NCBI GenBank assembly: GCA_959027945.1 | Contig: CAUFRO010000015.1 | Coordinates: 1 to 49,104 of the forward strand | Length of the DNA stretch: 49,104 nt | From: an uncultured Collinsella sp. | GTDB taxonomy: Bacteria > Actinomycetota > Coriobacteriia > Coriobacteriales > Coriobacteriaceae | Direction: 5' to 3' | Shown: one piece after another, positions 24,709 to 33,531 of the stretch | Layout: every line of letters begins with the position of its first letter | How positions within the stretch are numbered: the stretch's first letter is position 1 | Made by a program: the position numbers and the translations under genes | The notes under the pieces: model-generated | What the model saw: the letters and a program-made list of their open reading frames with translations, nothing else | What the model was told of the DNA's origin: nothing | Database searches by the model: none

Positions 24709-25239
24709 ATGTCTTATTTGGATCTGGCTCGGGGTCGGTATTCTTGTCGTGAATTTCAGGATCGTTCTGTTGAGCAAGCTGTTGTGGATGCCATTGTTGA
24801 GGCTGGGCATATTGCTCCTTCTGCTTGTAATAACCATCCAACCCGTGTGATGGTGTTGGATACGCCTGAGCTTCTGGAGAAGGCTGCTGCTTGTCAGCCT
24901 CGGTTTGCTCGTGATGGGTCTATCTTTGGCGCTCCGCTTATCTTCCTTATTTGCAGCGTTACCGATGATGCCTGGGTGCGCCCGTATGATCAGATGAACT
25001 CGAGTGCCATCGATACTTCGATCGTCTGCGATCAGATGATGATGGAGGCCACCGAGCAGGGCCTGGGAACGTGCTGGGTATGCCATTTTAAGCCTGGGGT
25101 GGCACAGGAGCAGTTCAATCTGCCCAAGGGCGTCTATCCCTATCACATGCTCGTCTGTGGATATCCTGCCGACCACATCGCCGATCCCGAGCATCGCGAG
25201 GCCCGTACCATTCCCCTCTCCGACTTCCTCCTCAAGTAG
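24709..25239 (+). CDS. Nitroreductase family protein
   Basis: FMN-dependent NAD(P)H oxidoreductase; substrate unknown. The 176-residue protein starts YLDLARGRYSCREF, with the RxSxR-type FMN-binding start of the family, followed by AGHIAPSACNNHPTRVMVL, and ends with a LGTCWVCHFK and VCGYPAD segment. Four or more cysteines are notable. GGAGGG lies five bases before the ATG at 24709. Codon use is strange: the first 70 or so codons end mostly in T, the last 80 mostly in C, which is the rule elsewhere in the window. The upstream DNA shares the T/G bias. Confidence 0.9.
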   Translation: MSYLDLARGRYSCREFQDRSVEQAVVDAIVEAGHIAPSACNNHPTRVMVLDTPELLEKAAACQPRFARDGSIFGAPLIFLICSVTDDAWVRPYDQMNSSAIDTSIVCDQMMMEATEQGLGTCWVCHFKPGVAQEQFNLPKGVYPYHMLVCGYPADHIADPEHREARTIPLSDFLLK

Positions 25240-25286
25240 ATTTTGGGACATGCCCTAAAACCTATCCTTGACCGCTCACCGGTTCG

Positions 25287-25324
25287 CCGAGTTCTGCGCC
25301 ACCATGTGCAGGGCTCGGTTTTTT
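25287..25324 (+). terminator. Terminator of the nitroreductase gene
   Basis: CCGAG (25287-25291) with CTCGG (25314-25318), extended by TCTGC/GCAGG, followed by TTTTTT. Confidence 0.85.
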
Positions 25325-25350
25325 ATGTTGCGCGCCCCGGTACAGTCATA

Positions 25351-25380
25351 AAAAAGGACCCGCAAGCTGCGGGTCCTTTC
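25351..25380. terminator. Terminator of divIVA (bidirectional)
   Basis: AAAGGACCCGCA (25353-25364) pairs with TGCGGGTCCTTT (25368-25379). In the minus direction it runs into six Ts, 26 nt after the divIVA stop. Confidence 0.93.
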
Positions 25381-25405
25381 TAGGCACTAAATTGTAGGCC
25401 GAATG

Positions 25406-26080
25406 TTAGTCCAGGTCGTCGGCAGCGAAGTTGTCGATCGGGGCGAAGGGATCGGCCACGGGGACAACCGGGTCAGCGACGGGCAGCGGCTCGGCGGGAA
25501 CAGTCACCGCAGGAGAAGCGGCAGAACCGACCGGCGTGGAGGCCATGAGGTCGGCCGGGAAGGAGTTCTGGGCATCGTCCATGAAGTGCTGGATGAGCTT
25601 GAGATACTCGGCCTTGAACTCCTCACGAGAAGCCTTGAGACGATCGATCTCCTCGAGCTCAGCCTGCTTTTCGGTCAGAGCCTGGCGGATAACCTCGCGG
25701 GCCTTGGCGTCAGCCTCGTTGCGAATACGCTCAGCGTTCTCATTGGCATCGTTGACGATGGTCTCAGCGGTCTGCTGGGCAGCGATCAGGGCAGCGGAAA
25801 TCTGGCGCTCCTGAGCGGAGAAGTCAGGGGCGGGAGCAGCCACGGGGGCGGCAGGAACGGCCTGGGCGGGGGCATCCTGAGCCTGGGCAAGCTGAGCCTG
25901 CGCATCGGCAAGCTGCTGCTCGGTAGCAGTCAGACGACCCTTAAGGTCGACGATCTTAGCGAGCATAGCGTCAACCTCAGAGGACAGCGTCTCCAAGAAG
26001 ACGTCGACCTCAGCAGGATCGTAGCCACGCTTGGCCTCAGAGAAAGTCTGAGCCTGGATGTCTGCAGGGGTAATAGCCAT
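25406..26080 (-). CDS. divIVA: DivIVA-domain cell division / polarity protein
   Basis: Curvature-sensing coiled-coil protein that marks poles and septa. 224 residues: an N-terminal DivIVA domain (about 1-60, with ADIQAQTFSEAKRGYDPAEVDVFL in order), an Ala/Gln/Pro linker (about 60-88), a long coiled coil (about 88-165) and a Pro/Val/Asp-rich C-terminal tail. AAAGGAG precedes the ATG at 26078-26080. It is the last gene of the division block yggS-sepF-yggT-divIVA and is followed by a strong terminator. Confidence 0.93.
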   Translation of the reverse strand: MAITPADIQAQTFSEAKRGYDPAEVDVFLETLSSEVDAMLAKIVDLKGRLTATEQQLADAQAQLAQAQDAPAQAVPAAPVAAPAPDFSAQERQISAALIAAQQTAETIVNDANENAERIRNEADAKAREVIRQALTEKQAELEEIDRLKASREEFKAEYLKLIQHFMDDAQNSFPADLMASTPVGSAASPAVTVPAEPLPVADPVVPVADPFAPIDNFAADDLD

Positions 26081-26141
26081 AACAAGTCTCCTTTTTCATC
26101 GCCTCGGCGCTACACGCCCGACGTAAGTTACTAAGACAGTT

Positions 26142-26423
26142 CTACACGAGTATACCTATAAGAAGCTGCAGAACCAGCCTCTGCACCAACTGCAACGCAA
26201 TAATCGCAACGACCGGCGAAAAATCGATACCGCCCATCGGCGGGATGAAACGACGGAACAGGTTGAGCCACGGACCGCACACGCTATCAAGCACCGCGGC
26301 AATATCCTGAAGCAAACCACCCTGCTTCATGGGAATCCACGTCATAAAGCAGTAGACGACAATGAGCGTGGAATAGAAGTTGAACAGCGTATTGACCAGC
26401 TGGACGATAGTGTAGATGTTGAT
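26142..26423 (-). CDS. yggT: YggT family membrane protein, apparent AUC start
   Basis: Small membrane protein of the ylmG/yggT family, linked to division and membrane proteins. The frame encodes NIYTIVQLVNTLFNFY, a first membrane helix, CFMTWIPM, and a second helix near the C-terminus, the usual two-helix layout. The first ATG in frame (26343-26345) would remove helix one, and there is no ATG, GTG or TTG upstream before the sepF stop. A perfect GAGGAG (26430-26435) sits six bases before an ATC at 26421-26423, so I place the start there (93 residues). ATT at 26427-26429 is too close to the Shine-Dalgarno. The frame is also continuous with sepF across its TAA stop, so read-through is another possibility. 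Confidence 0.75.
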   Translation of the reverse strand: MNIYTIVQLVNTLFNFYSTLIVVYCFMTWIPMKQGGLLQDIAAVLDSVCGPWLNLFRRFIPPMGGIDFSPVVAIIALQLVQRLVLQLLIGILV

Positions 26424-26444
26424 GGGAATCTCCTCGTCTTGTCT

Positions 26445-27167
26445 TTACTTAAGGTAGCCGTCGGCACGAAGCTTCTTGAGATCGGAATCTTTGACCTCGC
26501 AACCGGCGGGCAGCACCATGAACACGCGGTCGCCCACCTCCTTGACCGTGGCACCCAGACCGCAGGCAAAGCCGTAAGAGAAGTCCAAGACGCGCTTGGC
26601 AACTTCGGTGCGTACGCCCACAAAAATCAGTGCGACAGGCTGCTTGGTGCGAACGCGGCGCACCACGGTCTCCACGTCGTCATAGCTCTCGGGGCGCAGG
26701 ACATAGGCCGGCAGCTGCGGTGTGGCGTTGATGATATTGCTCGCATAGGCCGAGGCATCGCTCGGTGCAGGCGCAGGCGCAGCGGCGGCACGGGCGCGGG
26801 TGTTCTCGGCGTAGCTCGACGGCGTGTCATAGGCACCAGGACGATAACCGCTCGCAACACTGTCCTGCGAGCGCGAAGGCGGGTTATACGTCGTGGCATG
26901 GCGGGAGTCATCGCCGATCAGCTGCCCGGAGCGTGTATACACGGCAACCGACTCAGCTTCACCACGGCGCGTCTGACCAAGCAGGCCGTTGCTCGGCTCG
27001 TCTTGGGTGTAGAAGCCCTCGCCCGAAGCACCGCTGTAGCCGTTGCCCTGATAGCCATCGTCATAGCCATCATCGTAGCCGTAGTCGTCGTCCTGGCCAT
27101 AACCCTGGTCGTAACCCTGCTGGCCGCCCAGGTGCATCTTATTTTTAATCTCGTCAAGGAAGCCCAT
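26445..27167 (-). CDS. sepF: SepF, FtsZ-membrane anchor
   Basis: Essential division factor in bacteria without FtsA: binds the membrane with an N-terminal amphipathic helix and FtsZ with the C-terminal domain. 240 residues: MGFLDEIKNKMHLGG amphipathic start, a Gly/Tyr/Asp-rich disordered stretch (about 16-55, repeated YDDGY), a further linker, and the SepF domain (about 155-240, VLRPESYDDVETVVR ... VFMVLPAGCEV). The ATG at 27165-27167 follows GAGAGGA. Neighbours are yggS upstream and yggT downstream, the conserved order. No ftsA lies beside ftsZ in this window. Confidence 0.95.
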   Translation of the reverse strand: MGFLDEIKNKMHLGGQQGYDQGYGQDDDYGYDDGYDDGYQGNGYSGASGEGFYTQDEPSNGLLGQTRRGEAESVAVYTRSGQLIGDDSRHATTYNPPSRSQDSVASGYRPGAYDTPSSYAENTRARAAAAPAPAPSDASAYASNIINATPQLPAYVLRPESYDDVETVVRRVRTKQPVALIFVGVRTEVAKRVLDFSYGFACGLGATVKEVGDRVFMVLPAGCEVKDSDLKKLRADGYLK

Positions 27168-27227
27168 GGTTGTGTCCTCTCGCGGTTTAGTGCAGGCGCC
27201 CCGATAATCAGTGCGCACTTCAGAGCC

Positions 27228-27965
27228 TTATTTTACTGCAAACTCCGGGCTAAATACTACCCTGCCCAGGCGAACGAGCGTAGAGCCCTCCTCAAGGGCA
27301 GGCTCAAAGTCCTCGCTCATGCCGCAGGAAAGCTCAGGCAGGTTCAAATCGGGATGCGCCGCCTCCAGCTCATCCCTCAGCTCACGAAGCCCCGCAAAGG
27401 TGCGGCGTGCCACATCCTTATTCCCCCGGGGCGCCATAGTCATAAGCCCCTGTACGCAAATTCCCTCAAGTTCCGCAAGCTCACCCGCGGCGGCGCGAAT
27501 CTCATCGGGCGAAAAGCCTCCCTTCGACTCCTCACCACTCACATTGACCTCAATGAGCACACGCTGGGGGCCGGCGAGTTCGCCTGCCTCAATCTTGCGG
27601 GCAGCACGGCTCGAGATCGCCTGCGCCAGATGCAGCGAACCCACCGAGTGAATCAGCTCGGCTGAGCCCAGCACCGCATTGATCTTATTGGTCTGCAGGT
27701 TGCCGATCATATCGAAGCGCACCTCGGGCAGCTCCGGATGCTCCGCCAAACCTGTGAGCTTGCGAACCAGCTCCTGCGGGCGATTCTCGGCAAAATGGCG
27801 ATACCCCGCCTGGATGGCGGCAACGGTCTCATCGACACCAACGGTCTTGGACACGGCAATGAGGCGCGCGGCGTCGTGGGGACGGCCCGCGCGATCGAGC
27901 GCCGCATAAAAACGTTCCAGAATCTGCTCGCGGCGAGCGCGCATCAAGTCCAAATAGTTATCCAT
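27228..27965 (-). CDS. yggS: YggS-type PLP-binding protein
   Basis: PLP homeostasis protein (PLPBP family, ylmE). 245 residues with the PLP lysine Lys40 in IAVSKTV, HFAENRPQELVRK, MIGNLQTNKI, VLIEVNVSGEESKGGF, and the terminal LSCGMSEDFEPALEEGST and VRLGRVVF. GGAGG lies nine bases before the ATG at 27963-27965; upstream in-frame extension is rejected. It sits at the head of the sepF block, 60 bp before sepF. Confidence 0.95.
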   Translation of the reverse strand: MDNYLDLMRARREQILERFYAALDRAGRPHDAARLIAVSKTVGVDETVAAIQAGYRHFAENRPQELVRKLTGLAEHPELPEVRFDMIGNLQTNKINAVLGSAELIHSVGSLHLAQAISSRAARKIEAGELAGPQRVLIEVNVSGEESKGGFSPDEIRAAAGELAELEGICVQGLMTMAPRGNKDVARRTFAGLRELRDELEAAHPDLNLPELSCGMSEDFEPALEEGSTLVRLGRVVFSPEFAVK

Positions 27966-28016
27966 TGCCAATCGCCTCCGCTGACAGCCAAACAAGTAGT
28001 CCCATGCTAACGCAAG

Positions 28017-28046
28017 AGCGCGGCCCCGCATGTGCAAGGCCGCGCT
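28017..28046 (-). terminator. Hairpin between phoU and yggS
   Basis: On the minus strand AGCGCGGCC pairs with GGCCGCGCT (28038-28046 with 28017-28025) across a 12-nt loop. The T-tract is poor (CTTGCG), so termination may be incomplete. Confidence 0.55.
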
Positions 28047-28084
28047 CACTTAGGTATTTACAATCTTTCGACGAACGGGGTTAC

Positions 28085-28942
28085 TTACTCCTCGTCGTCC
28101 TCGCCATCGTCCTCATCCTCAAGATGATCGAGCAGGTAGCGAAGACCCTCGCTGACCTCGTTAACGGGCACCTTGGCAACGTAGCGTGCATCGACGGCGG
28201 GCCTCATGATAACACCCTCGCCCGAAGGCACGCGCATGCTCTCGAGCTCATCCTCATCAGTGCAGGCGATATCACTGGCAGTCATACGCTGTCCGGTCAA
28301 CAGGAAGGTCAGACGGCAGGCGGCATCGATGGAAATCGAGGCGATGCGATCGAGATAGCGCGATACCATGATGGCGCGGCGCAGGTCGTCATAGTTGCTG
28401 TCGTCGTCCATAAAATCGCCCGTGTCCATGCGGTTAAAGGTGCGGAAGAACTGCTCGTAGGCGGCGTGCACTGGCTCGTCCTCGACGGCCAAGTTGCAGA
28501 TGATGGACATGTCGTTGGTGACGAGCGCAGAAAGCGAAGAGCCCAGCACCTGGTAGACGGCCTCAGCCTCGGCCTCGACCGTGCCGACAAGCTCCTTGGG
28601 CAGCGAGATGTCGGCCTTGATCATATGACGCGTGGCGCGGCAAATCTGGCGAACCTTATCGGTCATGCGCTGCAGGTTAAAGTCGACGTAGATGATCGTC
28701 TGCAGCAAGCGGAAGTCGGAGGCGACCGGTGACTGCGTGGCAATCAGGTTGTAGCAGACGGCCTCCAGGTTGGCGCAGCGTGCGTCAATCGAAAGCGTAC
28801 GCTTCTTGGTCTTGGTGGCGAGCTTGCGGTCGTCGGTCACATAGGCCTTCACGGCATCGTGGAGGGCCAGATCGACGGCCTCGTAGATGCTCAGCATCTC
28901 GTGACGGGCCTCGATGAGCTGACGGGAAAACAGTTTGCGCAT
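28085..28942 (-). CDS. phoU: Phosphate signalling regulator PhoU
   Basis: Helical protein that couples the Pst transporter to the phosphate two-component system. 285 residues, longer than typical (about 220), because of a C-terminal extension ending in the acidic tail EDEDDGEDDEE. The two PhoU repeats are present: an N-terminal half with VCYNLIATQSPVASDFRLL and YVDFNLQRMTDKVRQI, and a C-terminal half with RRAIMVSRYLDRIASISID. GGAG lies before the ATG at 28940-28942. It is 92 bp after pstB, with a small hairpin between. Confidence 0.93.
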   Translation of the reverse strand: MRKLFSRQLIEARHEMLSIYEAVDLALHDAVKAYVTDDRKLATKTKKRTLSIDARCANLEAVCYNLIATQSPVASDFRLLQTIIYVDFNLQRMTDKVRQICRATRHMIKADISLPKELVGTVEAEAEAVYQVLGSSLSALVTNDMSIICNLAVEDEPVHAAYEQFFRTFNRMDTGDFMDDDSNYDDLRRAIMVSRYLDRIASISIDAACRLTFLLTGQRMTASDIACTDEDELESMRVPSGEGVIMRPAVDARYVAKVPVNEVSEGLRYLLDHLEDEDDGEDDEE

Positions 28943-29034
28943 GGTTCACTCCAATCAGTTGGGTGCGGTCATGCCGCCCGCACAGTGAATACGCACCGGA
29001 CCAGATCCGATCGGCTTGGGACTAGTCGCACCGA

Positions 29035-29838
<804 letters not shown>

Positions 29839-29850
29839 GGGACTCCTTAA

Positions 29851-30756
29851 CTAGCGACGCTTGCGCGACAGGAAGCGCGCAAACAGGTTGAAGGCCAAAA
29901 TGATCACCATCAGCAAGAGCGCGGTGCCGTAGGCTGCGTTCATGTTGATGCCGTCGTTGGCAAGCAGGTACAGGTGAACGGTCATGGGACGACCGGAATC
30001 GAGCGGCGAAATAGGTAGATTGATGGCCTGGCCCATGGTGTAGAGCACCACGGCGGTCTCGCCGATGGCACGGCCGATGGCAAGGACGATGCCCGTGGCA
30101 ATGCGGCCAAAGGCCGAAGGAAGCACGATCTTGGAGACGACCTGCCACTTGGTAGCGCCCAGGCCGTACGCGCCCCAACGGATATAGCGCGGAACGGCGC
30201 GAATGGCTTCTTCGGTGGTGCGCATGACGATGGGAAGCATCAAGAGCGCGAGCGCCAGAGCGGCCGAGACCATCGAAAGGCCCAGGCCCATAGCCTCGAC
30301 AAACAAGGCGTAGCCAAACAGGCCCATAACGATGGAGGGCACCGAGGCCAAAGCGTCAGCAGCGTAGCGAATGAGCTCGACGACCTTGCCCTGCTTGGCG
30401 TACTCGGCCAGATAGACGGCTGCCAGCACAGCGATCGGCGTGCAGATAAGCATGGCGAGCGCCGTCACGTAGACGGTCGAGACGATCGTGGGCCAAATTC
30501 CGCCCTCGGCGTTGACGCCCTGGGGCCAACCGAAGATAAAGTCGAGCGAGATGTGTGGCAGGCCGTTGATGACCACGTAGGCGATGATAGCGACCAGCAC
30601 CAGCGTGGTGATGTAGGCAGCGGCACGAAACACGCCAAGCATGATCTTGTTGGACAGGTCCTTGTTGATGCGGCCCTTCTTGCCGTGGGAAAGGGCACGC
30701 TTGATGCGCTCGCGCGACGAGGTCGTATCGACCGTCGTGTCAACGGAATCGAACAT
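29851..30756 (-). CDS. pstA: Phosphate ABC transporter permease PstA
   Basis: One of the two membrane subunits of the Pst importer. 301 residues: a 35-residue cytosolic start, then six hydrophobic segments and the permease EAA-type loop GAYGLGATKWQVVSKIVLPSA. YAADALASVPSIVMGLFGYA matches PstA. The ATG at 30754-30756 is 3 bp from the pstC stop, with GAGGGGG upstream inside pstC, so translation is probably coupled. Confidence 0.95.
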   Translation of the reverse strand: MFDSVDTTVDTTSSRERIKRALSHGKKGRINKDLSNKIMLGVFRAAAYITTLVLVAIIAYVVINGLPHISLDFIFGWPQGVNAEGGIWPTIVSTVYVTALAMLICTPIAVLAAVYLAEYAKQGKVVELIRYAADALASVPSIVMGLFGYALFVEAMGLGLSMVSAALALALLMLPIVMRTTEEAIRAVPRYIRWGAYGLGATKWQVVSKIVLPSAFGRIATGIVLAIGRAIGETAVVLYTMGQAINLPISPLDSGRPMTVHLYLLANDGINMNAAYGTALLLMVIILAFNLFARFLSRKRR

Positions 30757-30759
30757 AGC

Positions 30760-31686
30760 CTACCCCCTCTTCTTCTTGGAAATCAGACGAACGATACCCA
30801 CCAGCGTGGCGGAGATGATAAACAGGACCACACCCATGCCGAACAGCGCCGAGCGGTGCAGACCCGAGGAATAGCTCATGTCGAGCGCAATCTGGCTCGT
30901 GAGCGTCGAGATGGGGCTCGCAATGCTGTCGGGAATAACCGGGGCGTTACCTACGACCATGAGCACGGCCATGGTCTCGCCGATGGCACGGCCCATACCC
31001 AGCACGATGGCATCAACGATACCCAGCTTCGCGGCAGGTAGCACGACCTTATAGATGGTCTGCCACTTTGTGGCGCCCATGGCATACGATGCCTCGCGAA
31101 TGCCCATGGGAATGGAATTGAGAGCATCGATGGTAAGCGTGGTGATGGTAGGGACGATCATGATGGCGAGCACAAACCACGCCGTCAGCGCACCAAAACC
31201 AAGGCCGCCGGTCAGTTGTGCGATAAACGGGCGGATGATGATCATGCCAAAGAAGCCGTAGATGATGGAGGGTATGCCCGCCAGCAGGTCAACGGCGGGG
31301 CTGATGAGCTTGCGCACGCGCTTGCTGGCAATCTCGACCAGGTAAACGGCCGTACCCACGCCCAGCGGCACGCCCATGGCGAGCGCACCGACGGTCACCA
31401 GACCCGAGCCAGCAAGCAGCGACAAGATGCCGTAGTGGCCCTCGGAAGGCGCCCACGTAAAGCTAAAGAAGTCAGCCAGACCGATGTCAGTAAAGACGGG
31501 CAGCGCCGAGTACGTGGTAAAGACAAAAATCAGGATGACGGTAACGACCGCCAAGAACGCGCAGGCAAAGAAGATCCACTGCAGCGCCTTCTCCTTGATA
31601 TAGGTACTGCGCGATACGAGCGCCAGCTCGCGCTTCTTGGGCGTCTGAACATTCTGCTCAGTCTGGGAGTTTTCCTGTGCTTCCAT
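30760..31686 (-). CDS. pstC: Phosphate ABC transporter permease PstC
   Basis: Second membrane subunit of the Pst importer. 308 residues with a polar N-terminus (about 35 residues), about six hydrophobic segments and the EAA loop ASYAMGATKWQTIYKVVLPAA. LLAGIPSIIYGFFGMI is typical of PstC. The ATG at 31684-31686, with GGGGAG eight bases upstream, is preferred over the GTG nine bases before it. It is one base after the pstS stop. Confidence 0.95.
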   Translation of the reverse strand: MEAQENSQTEQNVQTPKKRELALVSRSTYIKEKALQWIFFACAFLAVVTVILIFVFTTYSALPVFTDIGLADFFSFTWAPSEGHYGILSLLAGSGLVTVGALAMGVPLGVGTAVYLVEIASKRVRKLISPAVDLLAGIPSIIYGFFGMIIIRPFIAQLTGGLGFGALTAWFVLAIMIVPTITTLTIDALNSIPMGIREASYAMGATKWQTIYKVVLPAAKLGIVDAIVLGMGRAIGETMAVLMVVGNAPVIPDSIASPISTLTSQIALDMSYSSGLHRSALFGMGVVLFIISATLVGIVRLISKKKRG

Positions 31687-31687
31687 G

Positions 31688-32524
31688 CTACTCACTCCCC
31701 TTCTCGTCGTTGGTGACGGGAATAAAGCCCGCCTCGCGAATCTGCTTGTCCATCTTTTCGGACGTCACATAGTCGATGTAATCCTGCGCCTGCTGCGAAG
31801 GCACACCCTTCACAAAGAAGTAAAGGTCGCGCGAGATGGGATAGCCGCCACTCGCGACCGTCTTCTCGGACGCCTCAACATGATTGACCGAGACGGCCTT
31901 GACCGAGGTCTTGGCGTTGAGGCTATCGACGAAGCCCAGCGAAATGTAGCCGATGGCCCCACGCGAACGAGATACCACGTCGCGCACCTGGCCCGTACCC
32001 GAAAGAACGGCCGAGCGGCGATCGAACGGCGTGCCATCCATCACGATGGTACGGAAGGCCTCGCGCGTACCGGACGCCTCGTCTCGGTTGATGACCTGAA
32101 TCCTCAGGTCCTCGCCACCGACTTCTTTCCAGTTGGTGATCTTGCCGGCGTAAATATCGCGGAGCTGCTCGGTCGAGAGGTTATCGACCGGGTTATCGTC
32201 GTTCACGATGACCGCGATACCGTCGTGGGCAATGACGATGGGAGTCAGGCCCAAATCCTGTTCGTCGGCATTGAGTCCACGGGAGGAGCTGGCGATATCG
32301 GCCGTGCCGGCGCTGACGGCCTCGATCCCAGCGGAAGAACCCAAACCGGAAACGAGCACGTCGATGCCGGTCTCCTCCTTAAAGCCCTCGGCCGCAATCT
32401 CGGCGATAGGAAGGCAGGTCGTGGAGCCGGCCACGGTAATGGAAGAGGTAGAAGATCCCGAAGAACAGGCGCACAGCGTAAGCGTAAGCACAGCGGCGCT
32501 CAGGACCGATACGATCTTTCTCAT
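31688..32524 (-). CDS. pstS: Phosphate-binding lipoprotein PstS
   Basis: Extracytoplasmic phosphate receptor of the Pst importer. 278 residues with a lipoprotein signal (hydrophobic core residues 4-17, lipobox LCAC, lipidated Cys20), a Ser/Thr-rich linker, then VAGSTTCLPIAE, SSRGLNADEQ and the phosphate-binding RDEASGTREAF segment. The ATG (32522-32524) overlaps the pgeF stop by four bases (ATGA), so pstS is likely translated by coupling to pgeF. This is the first gene of pstSCAB-phoU. Confidence 0.96.
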   Translation of the reverse strand: MRKIVSVLSAAVLTLTLCACSSGSSTSSITVAGSTTCLPIAEIAAEGFKEETGIDVLVSGLGSSAGIEAVSAGTADIASSSRGLNADEQDLGLTPIVIAHDGIAVIVNDDNPVDNLSTEQLRDIYAGKITNWKEVGGEDLRIQVINRDEASGTREAFRTIVMDGTPFDRRSAVLSGTGQVRDVVSRSRGAIGYISLGFVDSLNAKTSVKAVSVNHVEASEKTVASGGYPISRDLYFFVKGVPSQQAQDYIDYVTSEKMDKQIREAGFIPVTNDEKGSE

Positions 32525-33321
32525 AGCATCACGCCGATTGCAGCATGGCGCCCACAGGTGCCGTCCTCGTTACGGTAGGAATAAAAGCGGTCGTTCTGAC
32601 GCACGGTCGAAAGCTGGGTATCCACGATATCATCCGCGTCGACACCGACATCTACCAGCGCCTCGCGAATGGCAGCGGAAAGATCGAGCATGCGAGAGGT
32701 ACTCGCATCGATGCAAGAGAACTCGGCGGCAAAGCGATCCATGAGTTCCTGGGATACCTCATATTCGTCACCCAAGATATGGGGGCCGATATAGGCGGAA
32801 ACGTCACCCGCATCGCAGCCGGCAGCATCGCAAAGCGCCTGGCACGCCTTGGCAGAAATACGTGCAATCGTGCCCTTCCAACCGGAGTGCACCACGGCAA
32901 ATCCGCCAGGGGCCACCAGCACCACGGGAACGCAGTCGGCAAAGCAGAGCAGCACGGGCACGTTATGCGCCGTACAGACGATGGCATCGCAGCCCGCGGC
33001 AATCTGCTCGCGGACGTCCTCAAGGTCATCGGCGCCGTTCGAGGTCACCGCAACGATATGATCACCATGGACCTGATTGGGAACGAGCAGGTTGTGCTCG
33101 CACTCGGCGGCACCCATAGCCTCGAGCGCACGACGACGATTTTCTTGAACAGCAAAGGGGTCATCGCCAACATGCGAGCCCAAGTTGAGTGAGGAGTACG
33201 CATCTTCGGAAACGCCACCGGCGCGCTCGGTGAAGGCAAAGCGAACATCGGATGTCGCGCCCTCCACCAACGTAACTCCATCATGGTCGACACGCGAAAC
33301 TTTGTCCGCACGTGCTGCCAT
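32521..33321 (-). CDS. pgeF: Purine nucleoside phosphorylase PgeF (YfiH/YlmD, LACC1 family)
   Basis: Family enzymes cleave purine nucleosides with phosphate and were first described as laccase-like. 266 residues with the metal-binding signatures: NQVHGDHIV (first His), LLCFADCVPVVLV (Cys) and FAVVHSGWKGT (His), and an SAYIGPHI segment. AGGAGG lies seven bases before the ATG at 33319-33321. In the ylm cluster this is ylmD, and it lies directly after ftsZ here as there. Its stop overlaps the pstS start, giving a purine phosphorylase translationally tied to the phosphate importer. Confidence 0.93.
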   Translation of the reverse strand: MAARADKVSRVDHDGVTLVEGATSDVRFAFTERAGGVSEDAYSSLNLGSHVGDDPFAVQENRRRALEAMGAAECEHNLLVPNQVHGDHIVAVTSNGADDLEDVREQIAAGCDAIVCTAHNVPVLLCFADCVPVVLVAPGGFAVVHSGWKGTIARISAKACQALCDAAGCDAGDVSAYIGPHILGDEYEVSQELMDRFAAEFSCIDASTSRMLDLSAAIREALVDVGVDADDIVDTQLSTVRQNDRFYSYRNEDGTCGRHAAIGVML

Positions 33322-33426
33322 ACTAAAGCCTCCTAATAACACAAGTACCGCGGCATCGCCGCTACAGTCCGCGTTTATACGGCTGTCATACTTCTCTAAA
33401 AGGATACCTGCTGCGCTGGAGGCAAT

Positions 33427-33443
33427 CGTAAAGGGAACGTAAA
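33427..33443 (-). promoter_or_regulatory. Candidate Pho box upstream of pgeF-pst
   Basis: On the minus strand TTTACG-N5-TTTACG: two identical hexamers with an 11-bp period, the geometry of PhoP/PhoB-type boxes. A TATCCT-like -10 lies 20 bp downstream. The sequence is not an exact match to known boxes. Confidence 0.45.
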
Positions 33444-33473
33444 GAGATTGGAGGTTCTAGTTTACAAAGTCGA

Positions 33474-33507
33474 AATAAAAAGGGCGCGTCCATACGGACA
33501 CGCCCCC
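33474..33507 (-). terminator. Terminator of ftsZ
   Basis: On the minus strand GGGCGTGTCC-GTAT-GGACGCGCCC (33496-33505 with 33482-33491) then TTTTTATTT, 26 nt after the ftsZ stop. It separates ftsZ from pgeF transcriptionally. Confidence 0.93.
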
Positions 33508-33531
33508 GTGAGCAACAATGCAAAGAACGAC

